Shown piece by piece: positions 1 through 6,749 of a stretch of 10,179 nt of DNA. The DNA is from JAAOZP01 sp964616835 (GTDB taxonomy: Archaea; Thermoproteota; EX4484-205; JAAOZP01). The stretch is taken from the NCBI GenBank assembly GCA_964616835.1, contig CAZTSG010000047.1:1-10179 (forward strand). Direction: 5' to 3'. Position 1 is the first letter of the stretch. The number at the start of each line of letters is the position of its first letter. The notes under the pieces were generated by a model. It ran no database searches, was not told where the DNA came from, and saw nothing but the letters and a program-made list of their open reading frames with translations. The translations under genes and the position numbers were made by a program.

Positions 1-2
1 TC

Positions 3-173
3 GACGTGTTCATAGAGCTCTTCGGCGTCGGCATGAGCATGGCGCAGTTCCTGCTGCTGATAGTAATGGTCATCATAATAGTGCTGGTGCTGGCGATAGT
101 GATACACGAGTACCACATCTACAGGCGTAAGAGGCTTCCGCAGCTATTCGGAGCACCTGCTGCACCCAAGTAA
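3..173 (+). CDS. C-terminal end of a membrane-anchored protein (5' truncated)
   Basis: An open frame enters from the left edge and runs 56 codons to TAA at 171-173. It contains one long hydrophobic stretch (residues about 14-35, beginning QFLLLIVMVIII) followed by a basic segment with YRRKR and a short Pro/Ala tail ending in APAAPK. A helix followed by positive charge at the C terminus suggests a membrane anchor with a cytoplasmic tail and most of the protein outside, or the last helix of a multi-pass protein. A U-rich tract follows the stop. Too little is visible to assign a family. The frame and the membrane segment are clear; the function is unknown. Confidence 0.7.
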   Translation, partial: DVFIELFGVGMSMAQFLLLIVMVIIIVLVLAIVIHEYHIYRRKRLPQLFGAPAAPK

Positions 174-185
174 AAACCCTTAAAC

Positions 186-209
186 TCTTTTTATCCCCTT
201 TTTCTTTCT
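186..209 (+). terminator. U-rich terminator after the first gene
   Basis: Two runs of five T (188-192 and 199-203) and a further T/C-rich stretch lie just after the stop at 173, with no strong hairpin. Archaeal RNA polymerase commonly stops at such T-tracts. The assignment rests on composition and position only. Confidence 0.5.
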
Positions 210-258
210 CATTCAAACATTCTCAAGCTAGAGTACTCTATGCTTCTCGGAGGAAACC

Positions 259-265
259 TTTTTAA
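259..265 (+). promoter_or_regulatory. TATA box for the zinc-ribbon membrane gene
   Basis: TTTTTAA is centred near 262. Archaeal transcription starts about 26 nt downstream, which predicts a start near 288, almost exactly at the TTG codon at 291. The box lies inside the reading frame that would begin at the ATG at 240, which argues against that upstream ATG. Confidence 0.5.
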
Positions 266-290
266 CCGTCCCGGAGCCAAAATAACCGTC

Positions 291-1073
291 TTGAGCCAGG
301 AAAGGACATGCCCTAGGTGCGGGGCCACGGTTGGCCCAGACGACGATTTCTGCAGCCTCTGCGGGCTGCGCCTGCCGAAGGCCAGGGTGGCCGGGGAGCC
401 TGGAAGACGTGCTGAAAGAGAAGTATTGGAGGAGTATGAGCCCGTTGAGAAGGCGCCGCGCAGACCTGTTGCAGCAAAGCCCCCGCCCACTAGAAAGGTT
501 GTTTTGAAGAAGTGTCCTAACTGCAACACGCCCGTCAGGGAGGATTTGAAGTTTTGCCCCAACTGCGGCTTCAACCTGGAGGTTGCGAGGATGAGGCTGA
601 GGCAGAGGACGCAGAGCGTTAAAGCGCAGTCCTACTCTAGGAGGGACTTCTTCAGCTTCGAGGGCTACCAGCTTGAGGGCGTCCCCATGGCTGCGCTCAT
701 GCTGATAATATGGGCTGCCTGGAACTTCTGCGTCGCCGCGATGGCTTTCATAAGGTTCGTCGAACCCGTTCTGCCACCGCCACTGCCGAGCGACGACCCC
801 CTGGCTACGACAGTTTTCAGCGTGGTAATAGGCTTGTTATCAGTGCTCTCTGCAATAGGCCTCCTGATGGTTCTGAAACCCCTCTTCTTCGTTATAATCG
901 TTTTAATCGTCTTGGAGACTATTGTTTCAATATTCCAGCTCATGCAGGCCGCTGCGGGGGGTAGAGCGATCTGGGAGAATTTTGCAACGGGCCTCGTGGG
1001 CCTCTTCATAGTCATAGGGTTAACCGTCCAACTCCTCAGGATACACAAGTACTTCACAGGAGGTAGGGTCTAG
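291..1073 (+). CDS. Membrane protein with two N-terminal zinc ribbons and four helices
   Basis: The protein has 260 residues if it starts at TTG 291. Two short zinc ribbons of the form CxxC-x10-CxxC lie at residues 7-24 and 75-92, joined by a charged, Pro-rich linker. After a basic stretch come four predicted membrane helices at about 132-156, 172-195, 198-218 and 230-250, and the protein ends in a short basic tail. Tandem zinc ribbons on a membrane domain are common in archaeal and bacterial proteins of unknown role; the ribbons probably face the cytoplasm and bind a partner or nucleic acid (inference). TTG 291 is preferred over ATG 240 because a TATA box at 259-265 places the transcript start near 288 and because the ribbon begins six residues later. 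A tiny ORF follows directly at 1074, so the two are likely co-transcribed. I do not recognise a named family. Confidence 0.8.
   Translation: MSQERTCPRCGATVGPDDDFCSLCGLRLPKARVAGEPGRRAEREVLEEYEPVEKAPRRPVAAKPPPTRKVVLKKCPNCNTPVREDLKFCPNCGFNLEVARMRLRQRTQSVKAQSYSRRDFFSFEGYQLEGVPMAALMLIIWAAWNFCVAAMAFIRFVEPVLPPPLPSDDPLATTVFSVVIGLLSVLSAIGLLMVLKPLFFVIIVLIVLETIVSIFQLMQAAAGGRAIWENFATGLVGLFIVIGLTVQLLRIHKYFTGGRV
1059..1064 (+). promoter_or_regulatory. Shine-Dalgarno site for the 27-codon ORF
   Basis: GGAGGT lies 9 nt before TTG 1074, inside the last codons of the preceding gene. It matches the archaeal 16S rRNA tail well. This is the main evidence that the short ORF behind it is translated, and it implies coupling to the upstream gene. 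Confidence 0.5.
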
Positions 1074-1157
1074 TTGAACAAGAAGGCTGTTGCAATAATC
1101 CTTCTGATACTCTTCCTAACCAGCATGGTAGCCGGGGCAATACTCAGCCTTATCTAA
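1074..1157 (+). CDS. 27-residue single-helix membrane microprotein
   Basis: TTG immediately follows the TAG stop of the zinc-ribbon membrane gene (1071-1073), with GGAGGT at 1059-1064. The peptide begins with an Asn-Lys-Lys cluster, continues with a hydrophobic segment (AVAIILLILFLTSMVAGAIL) and stops at TAA 1155-1157. It looks like a free membrane helix with a positive N terminus, so the N terminus is probably cytoplasmic. It could be a small partner of the upstream four-helix protein (inference from coupling) or the start of a decayed longer gene; nothing downstream supports the latter, because its stop overlaps the converging thrS stop by 4 nt. Its shortness keeps confidence moderate. Confidence 0.5.
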   Translation: MNKKAVAIILLILFLTSMVAGAILSLI

Positions 1158-3058
1158 GCCCTCATGGGGACAAAGCTAACCCTCTTGCTCAGCTCTCTAG
1201 GGATGTAGAGCGGCCTCGTGGGCATGTTCCCAACCTTCCTCCTGAAGTAGGCTGCGAAGTCCTCTAGGCCCATCTCCTCAACATGGTCTTTTTCAAGCGT
1301 TGACTTCTCTCTCACGACTATCCTAAGCATATTGGTCTCCAGCTCCCTGTCCCCGTAGACTATGATGAATGGTATCCAGCGCGTCTTGGCCTCGGCAACC
1401 CTCTTGGAGACTGTTAAATCCCTATCGTCGATCCCGACCCTGGCCCCCTCTTTCTCAAGCCTCTCTGCAACCCTTGTACAACCATCCATGTGCCTCTGGA
1501 CGTCGACGGGTATTAGCCTAACCTGCTCCGGGGAAAGCCATACTGGGAGCATCGGGGGCCTGCCCTGCGAAACCCTTCCGGCAGCGTTCTCCAGGATTGC
1601 TGCGACAGCCCTCTCAACGCTGCCGAAGGATGATGCATGTATTATTATGGGCACTGGCTTCCTGGTGCCGTCGCTGTCGTAGTAGCATATGTTGAACCTC
1701 TCGCCGTTCTTCACATCCCATTGGACTGTTGATATCTGGAGGTTCTCGCCGTTCGGGAATATTGCTTGAAACTCGTTCTTGAAAGCGTAGTAGTGGGTCA
1801 TCTCCCTCATCAGCTTGAAGAAAGCCGGCACCCTGAGCTCCCTAACTATCCTCCTGAAGAGCTCCCTGTACTTCTCGTAATACTCCTCCACGACTTCGAA
1901 GCCGAGGACCCAGTTGCCGCCCGCTATAACGCTGTCCATGAGCCTCCCGAACATTACGCTCAGACCATAATACTCGTCCCAAGCCTGCTCCTCGCTCATG
2001 CAGAAAGCATGCATATCGGTCATCCAGAAGTTCCTAACCCTCATAAGCCCGGTGAGCTCGCCCTTCTGCTCCTTCCTGAAGCATATCGCTTCCTCATACA
2101 CTTTGAAAGGCATGTTCCTGTAGGTGAACAACGTCTTCTGCACGAAGGGGAACGCGCCCGGGTCGCTTGCGAACCTTAAAACTAGACCATCCTCAACCCT
2201 GTAATCCCTCTCGTGAAACTCCCCCTGGAGCTGCCTTATCGCTTCAACGTCAGTCCTGTAGAGAAGAGGGTTCTGCATCTTCATCGCCCCCCATGGCAGA
2301 GCAATATTCCTGAAAGCATAGTCCATGATAAGGTCCTTCAAAAGCATGCCCTGGGGATACCATTTGAGGTTTCCAACATCGCTCTCAGGACAGTAGTCGA
2401 CGAGCTCGAGCTTCCTCATGTTGACGATGTGGCTTGGCTCCTCCCCCCTCCCAGTCTTCTCCTCAAGCTCGTTCTCAACGAATTTTTTAAGCAGCATCAT
2501 CCTCCCGCCGGGCTTGCTGAAGGCCTCGCAGCTCCTCCAGTTCTCCCTCGTCACCTCGTACTCAAAACCCTCCTCATCCATGATGATGAACCTGTGGAAC
2601 TTCTCCTTCTTCTCAACAGGCTTCTCAACAGCCCCTGGCTTAATGCTTCGCGAAAGCTCTGCGAGAGCGTGGCCGAGGTTCGCGAGAGTGAAGGATTTAT
2701 ACCAGCCGAACGCTGCTCTATGTGCTTCAACCCCCTTCTCCAGAAGCTTGCCATATGTCTTCCTCAGGATGCTTATCGCATCACTCGCCTCAGCCAGATC
2801 GCTTGCAAGATGGGCGTAGGGATACAGGAGGACGCGTTCAGCCCTCACCTTGTGCAGCACGTCAATTATCTCCCTACTGGCTTGTTCCGCAACCCCCTCC
2901 GGGTCCTTAGCATCATCCCGCTCAACCGTCGTGAAGGAGACTAGAACGTTTTCAAACCTTCCCCCTCTATTGGATTCGTCAAGCGCCTCAGCGTTCTCAA
3001 CAGCCTTATCCCTAACGCTGTACTCGAACTCTTTGCAGTGTATGAGGAGGATTCTCAA
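1154..3058 (-). CDS. thrS: Threonyl-tRNA synthetase, archaeal type with cis-editing domain
   Basis: This enzyme charges tRNA(Thr) in the cytoplasm. Residues 1-140 are the archaeal D-aminoacyl-deacylase-like editing domain, with LYPYAHLAS near 80 and FGWYKSF near 120, which removes mischarged serine. The class II catalytic core spans about 200-495: motif 2 is FRKEQKGELTGLMRVR (327-342), the His of TDMHAF is at 350, and a second His plus the motif 3 segment GSVER lie at 474-483. The anticodon-binding domain fills 505-634. I chose TTG 3058 because it gives the family-typical start (M)RILLIH, has GAGGTG 6 nt upstream, and overlaps the previous stop as TTGA; GTG 3067 is the longer alternative. The position corresponding to the zinc-ligand Cys of bacterial enzymes reads RFASDPGAF, with no Cys. 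The length (634) fits an unsplit enzyme. Confidence 0.96.
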   Translation of the reverse strand: MRILLIHCKEFEYSVRDKAVENAEALDESNRGGRFENVLVSFTTVERDDAKDPEGVAEQASREIIDVLHKVRAERVLLYPYAHLASDLAEASDAISILRKTYGKLLEKGVEAHRAAFGWYKSFTLANLGHALAELSRSIKPGAVEKPVEKKEKFHRFIIMDEEGFEYEVTRENWRSCEAFSKPGGRMMLLKKFVENELEEKTGRGEEPSHIVNMRKLELVDYCPESDVGNLKWYPQGMLLKDLIMDYAFRNIALPWGAMKMQNPLLYRTDVEAIRQLQGEFHERDYRVEDGLVLRFASDPGAFPFVQKTLFTYRNMPFKVYEEAICFRKEQKGELTGLMRVRNFWMTDMHAFCMSEEQAWDEYYGLSVMFGRLMDSVIAGGNWVLGFEVVEEYYEKYRELFRRIVRELRVPAFFKLMREMTHYYAFKNEFQAIFPNGENLQISTVQWDVKNGERFNICYYDSDGTRKPVPIIIHASSFGSVERAVAAILENAAGRVSQGRPPMLPVWLSPEQVRLIPVDVQRHMDGCTRVAERLEKEGARVGIDDRDLTVSKRVAEAKTRWIPFIIVYGDRELETNMLRIVVREKSTLEKDHVEEMGLEDFAAYFRRKVGNMPTRPLYIPRELSKRVSFVPMRA

Positions 3059-3264
3059 GGCCCCCACCTCATTCTCTCAACCCTGTCTATGCTCCTCCTC
3101 GCCTTCTTAAACTCCTTGTAATGGTCTTCGCACAAGTATGCTCTCCTAGACTCTCTGCTAAACCTGAGGCCTGCTTCAACAGCCTTTTTGAAGGCTATTG
3201 ATCTAATAGCCTTGTTCTGGCAGCCCTCCACGCTACAGTTAACGCCCTTATCCACCTTCCCCAA
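3055..3264 (-). CDS. Small C-x4-C / C-x2-H protein coupled to thrS
   Basis: This 69-residue basic protein has Cys10, Cys15, Cys45 and His48, a likely single zinc site (C-x4-C-x29-C-x2-H), followed by a highly charged helix rich in Lys, Arg and Glu. The start is TTG 3264; a TATA box at 3290-3298 predicts transcription from about 3268, so the message is nearly leaderless. Its TGA stop overlaps the TTG start of thrS in the sequence TTGA, and its last codons carry the thrS ribosome-binding site, so thrS translation is probably coupled to it. The zinc motif and basic surface would suit RNA or protein binding near tRNA charging (inference). I do not recognise a named family. Confidence 0.75.
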   Translation of the reverse strand: MGKVDKGVNCSVEGCQNKAIRSIAFKKAVEAGLRFSRESRRAYLCEDHYKEFKKARRSIDRVERMRWGP

Positions 3265-3289
3265 ACCGGTTCCTACCTATAGTCGATAA

Positions 3290-3298
3290 TTATAAAAA
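3290..3298 (-). promoter_or_regulatory. TATA box for the small zinc protein-thrS operon
   Basis: Reading the minus strand, TTTTTATAA is centred near 3294, about 30 nt before TTG 3264. This is the only strong TATA-like site in the 62-nt gap behind the preceding operon. The T-tract could also help terminate that upstream operon. Confidence 0.55.
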
Positions 3299-3326
3299 CA
3301 TTAGGCTTTTGAAAGCGGTAAGCAGT

Positions 3327-3932
3327 TTAAATCAATGTTTGAGCAGGCTTTTTCGCAGCCCAGAACCTCCACGTTGCGTAGAGCCTCTGGAGAACAGTTA
3401 TCTGGCCGAACACTATGAGGAGGATCATTGAGAACATTATGGCCCAGTTGAAGAACGGGTTCAAGAACGTTGCTACTGATATTATAAGGATCTTCTCAAC
3501 CCTCTCAAGAATCCCTACGGAAGCATCCTTCATCTGGCCGACGCTCTCAGCCCTAGCCCTGACGTAGCTCGAGGCTACTACGCTGAACATAGCAACGTAG
3601 GCAAGAGGCCAGTCGATGTAGCCTCCTAAAGCGGGTCCCAACACGTAGAAGAACTCCGTATATCTATCTACTAAAGCATCCAGCGTCCCGCCGAACCCGC
3701 TGGTCCTCTTCGTCATCCTCGCCACGACACCGTCCAAGACGTCGAACAAGCCTGAGACAAGTATTGCTACGCCAGCTAGGAGCAAGTGCCTGTAGGAGTA
3801 GAAGAATGCCGCAACTACCGCGGATAGAAGGCCCAGAATAGTCAGGCCCGTCGGTGTTATCACGGGCGCTAATACTCTCCCCAGCCTTGAGAAAAGCTTC
3901 TCACTCTTCTTTCTGAGGCTCCCCAGAACCAC
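3327..3932 (-). CDS. CDP-alcohol phosphatidyltransferase, probably archaetidylinositol phosphate synthase
   Basis: This integral membrane enzyme would join a CDP-activated archaeal lipid to an alcohol head group, probably inositol phosphate. The family signature D-x2-DG-x2-AR-x8-G-x3-D-x3-D is complete (residues 64-89, from FDVLDG to ALVDRY). The following SSYVRARAESVG segment and ILERVEKI resemble archaetidylinositol phosphate synthases more than archaetidylserine synthases, but the substrate is an inference. Several hydrophobic helices surround the signature. GTG 3932 is preferred because GAGGGGG (3942-3948) lies 9 nt before it; TTG 3950 would add six residues but has no ribosome-binding site at a suitable distance. 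It overlaps the end of the PadR gene by 32 nt and is the last gene of the S26e-PadR operon. The length (201) is normal. Confidence 0.85.
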   Translation of the reverse strand: MVLGSLRKKSEKLFSRLGRVLAPVITPTGLTILGLLSAVVAAFFYSYRHLLLAGVAILVSGLFDVLDGVVARMTKRTSGFGGTLDALVDRYTEFFYVLGPALGGYIDWPLAYVAMFSVVASSYVRARAESVGQMKDASVGILERVEKILIISVATFLNPFFNWAIMFSMILLIVFGQITVLQRLYATWRFWAAKKPAQTLI

Positions 3933-4269
3933 TCTTCCCAGCCCCCTCAAGGGTCTGGAGAATACTCCTGATATACTCTATCCCCTTCTCCAGAGTATCC
4001 CTCCCCTTCTCCGTCTGCCTGTAGTAAACCTTCCTCACGTTTATCCTGCCTCCCCCAGCCTCCGGCTCGGCAACTCTCTCCACAAGCCCCTCCCTCTCCA
4101 TCTTGTAGAGAACAACGTAGGCTGTTATCGTCGCTATCGGGATTTTGAAATCGCTCCTCAGCCTCCCCGCTATCTCATAGCCGTACATAGGCTTCTCCTT
4201 CAGCATCGTCAAAATGTAAAGCCAGAGGTTTTCCTTCGTAAGCTTCTCGACAAGCCTCTCATAAGCCAT
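3901..4269 (-). CDS. PadR-family winged-helix transcriptional regulator
   Basis: This is a 122-residue DNA-binding protein. The N-terminal half is a PadR winged helix: a first helix with LWLYILTMLKEKPMYGYEI (15-33), a recognition region around FKIPIATITAYVVLYKMEREGLVE, and a wing (70-86) leading to YYRQTEKGR. The C-terminal helix (about 92-110) would form the dimer, and the last dozen residues are a polar tail. Its ATG overlaps the rps26e stop as TAATG, so it is translationally coupled to a ribosomal protein gene; the lipid head-group synthase follows. The target is unknown. Autoregulation of this operon is possible, but no operator is visible. The family call is firm. Confidence 0.9.
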   Translation of the reverse strand: MAYERLVEKLTKENLWLYILTMLKEKPMYGYEIAGRLRSDFKIPIATITAYVVLYKMEREGLVERVAEPEAGGGRINVRKVYYRQTEKGRDTLEKGIEYIRSILQTLEGAGKSGSGEPQKEE

Positions 4270-4547
4270 TACTCAACCACCTTCCTTTCCTCCCTAGACC
4301 TTACCCTGACTATACCCGCGTGGACAGCGCATGAGACGCAGTAGTATTTGGTGACGCTAATCCTAGGAATGAAAGTGCCTGATTTCTTGAGCTCTCTCGC
4401 CAGAGTGGGGTCGACGTAGGAGACTCTTTTAGTTGCCTTTATAGCTTTGTCGATGGGGATTCTGCTCCCGCAATTGGTACAACTGACGTACTCTGACCTA
4501 CCCTTTCCCCCCTTGGACCTCCCTCTGGATTTTCTCTTCTTAGCCAT
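4269..4547 (-). CDS. rps26e: Small ribosomal subunit protein S26e
   Basis: This 92-residue component of the 30S subunit belongs to the eukaryote/TACK-type set of ribosomal proteins. It has a basic N terminus (AKKRKSRGRSKG), a zinc site formed by Cys23-x2-Cys26 and Cys70-x2-Cys73, the conserved YVDPTLARELKKSG segment and KYYCVSCAVHAGIVRVR near the end. I chose ATG 4547 because it gives the family start MAKKRK; an upstream in-frame ATG at 4568 would add seven unlikely residues and falls before the predicted transcript start near 4553. It is the first gene of an operon with a PadR regulator (TAATG overlap) and a lipid synthase. Confidence 0.96.
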   Translation of the reverse strand: MAKKRKSRGRSKGGKGRSEYVSCTNCGSRIPIDKAIKATKRVSYVDPTLARELKKSGTFIPRISVTKYYCVSCAVHAGIVRVRSREERKVVE

Positions 4548-4574
4548 GTTTTCTATTTTTACAATCATAAGCCT

Positions 4575-4583
4575 GATATTTAG
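4575..4583 (-). promoter_or_regulatory. Probable TATA box for the rps26e operon
   Basis: On the minus strand CTAAATATC is centred near 4579, preceded by an A-rich stretch. A start about 26 nt downstream would fall near 4553, six nt before the ATG at 4547. The match is weaker than other TATA boxes in the window. Confidence 0.4.
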
Positions 4584-4602
4584 CTTTTTTCAAGCCACAA
4601 CG

Positions 4603-4611
4603 TTTTTAAAA
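4603..4611 (+). promoter_or_regulatory. TATA box for proS-rnhB
   Basis: TTTTTAAAA centred near 4607 predicts a transcript start near 4633, only 4 nt before TTG 4637, so the proS mRNA should be effectively leaderless. The element is nearly symmetric and lies in the 89-nt divergent region shared with rps26e. Confidence 0.6.
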
Positions 4612-4636
4612 AAGAACGACCTCACTCAGCCGCGGG

Positions 4637-6085
4637 TTGGCTGTTAAGCAAGACCTGGGCTTAACCGTTAGGAAAAACGAGGATTTCTCGGAATGGTACA
4701 GTCAGCTAGTTACGAAATCAGGCCTAGCCGACTACGCTCCAGTACACGGTTGCATAATCTTCAGGGAGCTTGCCTACGCCATATGGGAGAGAATAATGGA
4801 CATACTGGATGCTGAGTTTAAGAAGATAGGGGTTAGGAACGCTTACTTCCCGCTGCTAATACCCGAGAGGCTTCTGAAGAAGGAGGCTGAGCACTTTAAA
4901 GGCTTCACTCCCGAGGTTGCCTGGGTTACTCAAGGCGGCGACGAGCCTCTTTCAGAGAGGCTTGCGATAAGGCCTACTTCGGAGACAATAATGTACGAGA
5001 TGTATGCCAAGTGGATAAGGAGCTGGAGGGACCTTCCTCTTAAGCTTAATCAGTGGTGCAACATAGTGAGGTGGGAGATAAAGTCTACGAAGCCTTTTCT
5101 AAGGAATACTGAGTTCCTTTGGCAGGAGGGGCATACTGCCCACGCTACGAGGGATGAGGCGCTGCAGCAGGCTCTTGAAATCCTCAGGATCTACAAGAGG
5201 TTTGTCGAAGAATTCTTAGCAATCCCCGTCTTAGAAGGTTCGAAGACCGAGTGGGAGAAGTTCGCAGGTGCTGAAGCAACATTCACGCTGGAAGCGTTGA
5301 TGCCGGATGGTAGGGCGCTTCAAGCGGGCACTTCACACTTCCTAGGTCAAAACTTCTCCAAGGCCTTCGGAATAACTTTCTTGAACAAGGATGGCTCGAG
5401 CAGCTACGTATGGCAGACTTCTTGGGGCGTTTCCACGAGGTTGATAGGGGCTGTGGTCATGGTGCATGGCGACGATAGGGGCCTCGTGCTACCTCCTAGG
5501 GTAGCACCTTTACAAGCGGTAATAATACCGATATTTTACAGCGAAGAGGAGAAGAATAGAGTGTTCTCGAAATGCAAGGAGGTTGAGGAGAGGCTTTCGA
5601 AGAAAGGAATCATCGCACAGGCTGACCTGAGGGAAGACTATACTCCGGGATGGAAGTATAACGATTGGGAGCTTAAGGGTGTTCCGGTCAGGGTAGAGGT
5701 TGGGCCTAGGGATTTGGATGAGGGGATGCTCACACTTTTCCGGAGGGATAGGCTTGAGAGGACTAGGGTAAGGGATCCGGAGTTGGAGGATGCGGTAGCA
5801 AGGCTCTTGGAGGATGTTCAGAGAAGCCTCTACGAGAAGGCTAGGAGCATGATGGCGGAGAAGACCGGCAGGGCTAGGACGATGAGTGAGCTGGCTGACA
5901 TGGTTTCAAGGGGGATGATGGTTGAAGCATGCTGGTGCGGCTCCAGGGAGTGCGACGACGCCGTCAAGGAGGAAACGGGCGCATCCATAAGGCTGATACC
6001 TTTCGAAGAAAAGCCTGTCTTCTCGAACTGCGTGGGATGCGGGAAACCGGCTTCTAGAGTCGTCTACTTCGCGAGAGCGTATTAA
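4637..6085 (+). CDS. proS: Prolyl-tRNA synthetase, archaeal/eukaryotic type
   Basis: This 482-residue cytoplasmic enzyme charges tRNA(Pro). Class II motif 1 lies near residues 60-76 (GVRNAYFPLLIP), the ATP/proline-binding RPTSETIMYEMY at 112-123, motif 2 around 145-169 (RWEIKS to WQEGHTAH), GTSHFLGQNF at 231-240, and motif 3 at 264-288 (GVSTRLIGAVV to GLVLPPR). The anticodon-binding domain spans about 292-390. The C-terminal domain has a zinc-site Cys cluster (Cys432/434/439 and Cys465/468) and the terminal Tyr typical of this type; there is no bacterial insertion editing domain. The start is TTG 4637, fixed by the TATA box 30 nt upstream and by the family start. One base separates its stop from rnhB. 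Confidence 0.97.
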   Translation: MAVKQDLGLTVRKNEDFSEWYSQLVTKSGLADYAPVHGCIIFRELAYAIWERIMDILDAEFKKIGVRNAYFPLLIPERLLKKEAEHFKGFTPEVAWVTQGGDEPLSERLAIRPTSETIMYEMYAKWIRSWRDLPLKLNQWCNIVRWEIKSTKPFLRNTEFLWQEGHTAHATRDEALQQALEILRIYKRFVEEFLAIPVLEGSKTEWEKFAGAEATFTLEALMPDGRALQAGTSHFLGQNFSKAFGITFLNKDGSSSYVWQTSWGVSTRLIGAVVMVHGDDRGLVLPPRVAPLQAVIIPIFYSEEEKNRVFSKCKEVEERLSKKGIIAQADLREDYTPGWKYNDWELKGVPVRVEVGPRDLDEGMLTLFRRDRLERTRVRDPELEDAVARLLEDVQRSLYEKARSMMAEKTGRARTMSELADMVSRGMMVEACWCGSRECDDAVKEETGASIRLIPFEEKPVFSNCVGCGKPASRVVYFARAY

Positions 6086-6086
6086 A

Positions 6087-6749
6087 ATGGTGCTTGTAGC
6101 CGGTGTCGACGAGGCTGGGAGGGGCTGCGTAATAGGCCCTCTCGTCGTGGCGATGACGGGCGTGGATGAGAAGGCAATCCCCCGGCTAGTTGAAGCAGGC
6201 GTTAAAGACTCTAAAATGCTCAGCCCCAGGAGAAGGGTAATAATCGCATACCGCGTGAAGAAGTTGTCGAAGGTGGTTGAGGTCAGGAGGATTAGCGCCA
6301 GCCGCATAGACTTGCTGAGGAAGAGGGGGGTCAGCCTTAACGAGATAGAGGCAATGCTTATCGGGAGCATTCTCGCCAAGCATCGCCGCGGCATTTTCTA
6401 CGTGGACTCTGTGGACAGGGATTGCGAAAGGTTTGGAAACACGATACTTAAGCATGCGCCGAGCTTCAAAGGGAAGCTCGTGGTCAGGAACTACTTGGAT
6501 GAGTCGAACCCGCTCGTCGGGGCTGCCAGCATCATAGCCAAGGTTGAGAGAGACAAGGCTGTTAAAAGAATGCTTAGGATAGCCGGGTTGCCGGAGTGCT
6601 CAGGATACCCGGGGGACCCGGATACGGTCAGGCTTGTGAAGCAGCTTCTCGGTTCTCAGAGGGGCAGGGGCCTCTTAAGGATGAGCTGGGGCACCGTGCA
6701 GAGGACCAGGGCGCGCCTGAGCCAGGAGAGCATCAAGAGCTTCCTCTAG
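6087..6749 (+). CDS. rnhB: Ribonuclease HII
   Basis: This 220-residue endonuclease cuts RNA in RNA-DNA hybrids and at single ribonucleotides in DNA. The four metal-binding acids are visible: Asp8 and Glu9 in VDEAGRG, Asp107 in FYVDSVD, and Asp138 in NYLDESNP. The KDSK motif (40-43), GAASIIAKVERD (145-156) and CSGYPGDPDT with the substrate-sensing Tyr174 are also present. The ATG follows the proS stop by one base, so it is probably translated from the proS transcript. Its TAG stop shares the palindrome CTAG with the stop of the converging flpA gene. The length is normal for archaeal enzymes. Confidence 0.97.
   Translation: MVLVAGVDEAGRGCVIGPLVVAMTGVDEKAIPRLVEAGVKDSKMLSPRRRVIIAYRVKKLSKVVEVRRISASRIDLLRKRGVSLNEIEAMLIGSILAKHRRGIFYVDSVDRDCERFGNTILKHAPSFKGKLVVRNYLDESNPLVGAASIIAKVERDKAVKRMLRIAGLPECSGYPGDPDTVRLVKQLLGSQRGRGLLRMSWGTVQRTRARLSQESIKSFL

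Noticed and set aside
240..290. Upstream ATG at 240 as the start of the zinc-ribbon protein
   Set aside because: The added 17 residues have no family features, there is no ribosome-binding site, and a TATA box at 259-265 would lie inside the coding region.
5237..5245. GGTTCGAAG resembling a tRNA T-loop
   Set aside because: It lies within proS codons and no acceptor stem or other tRNA arms flank it.
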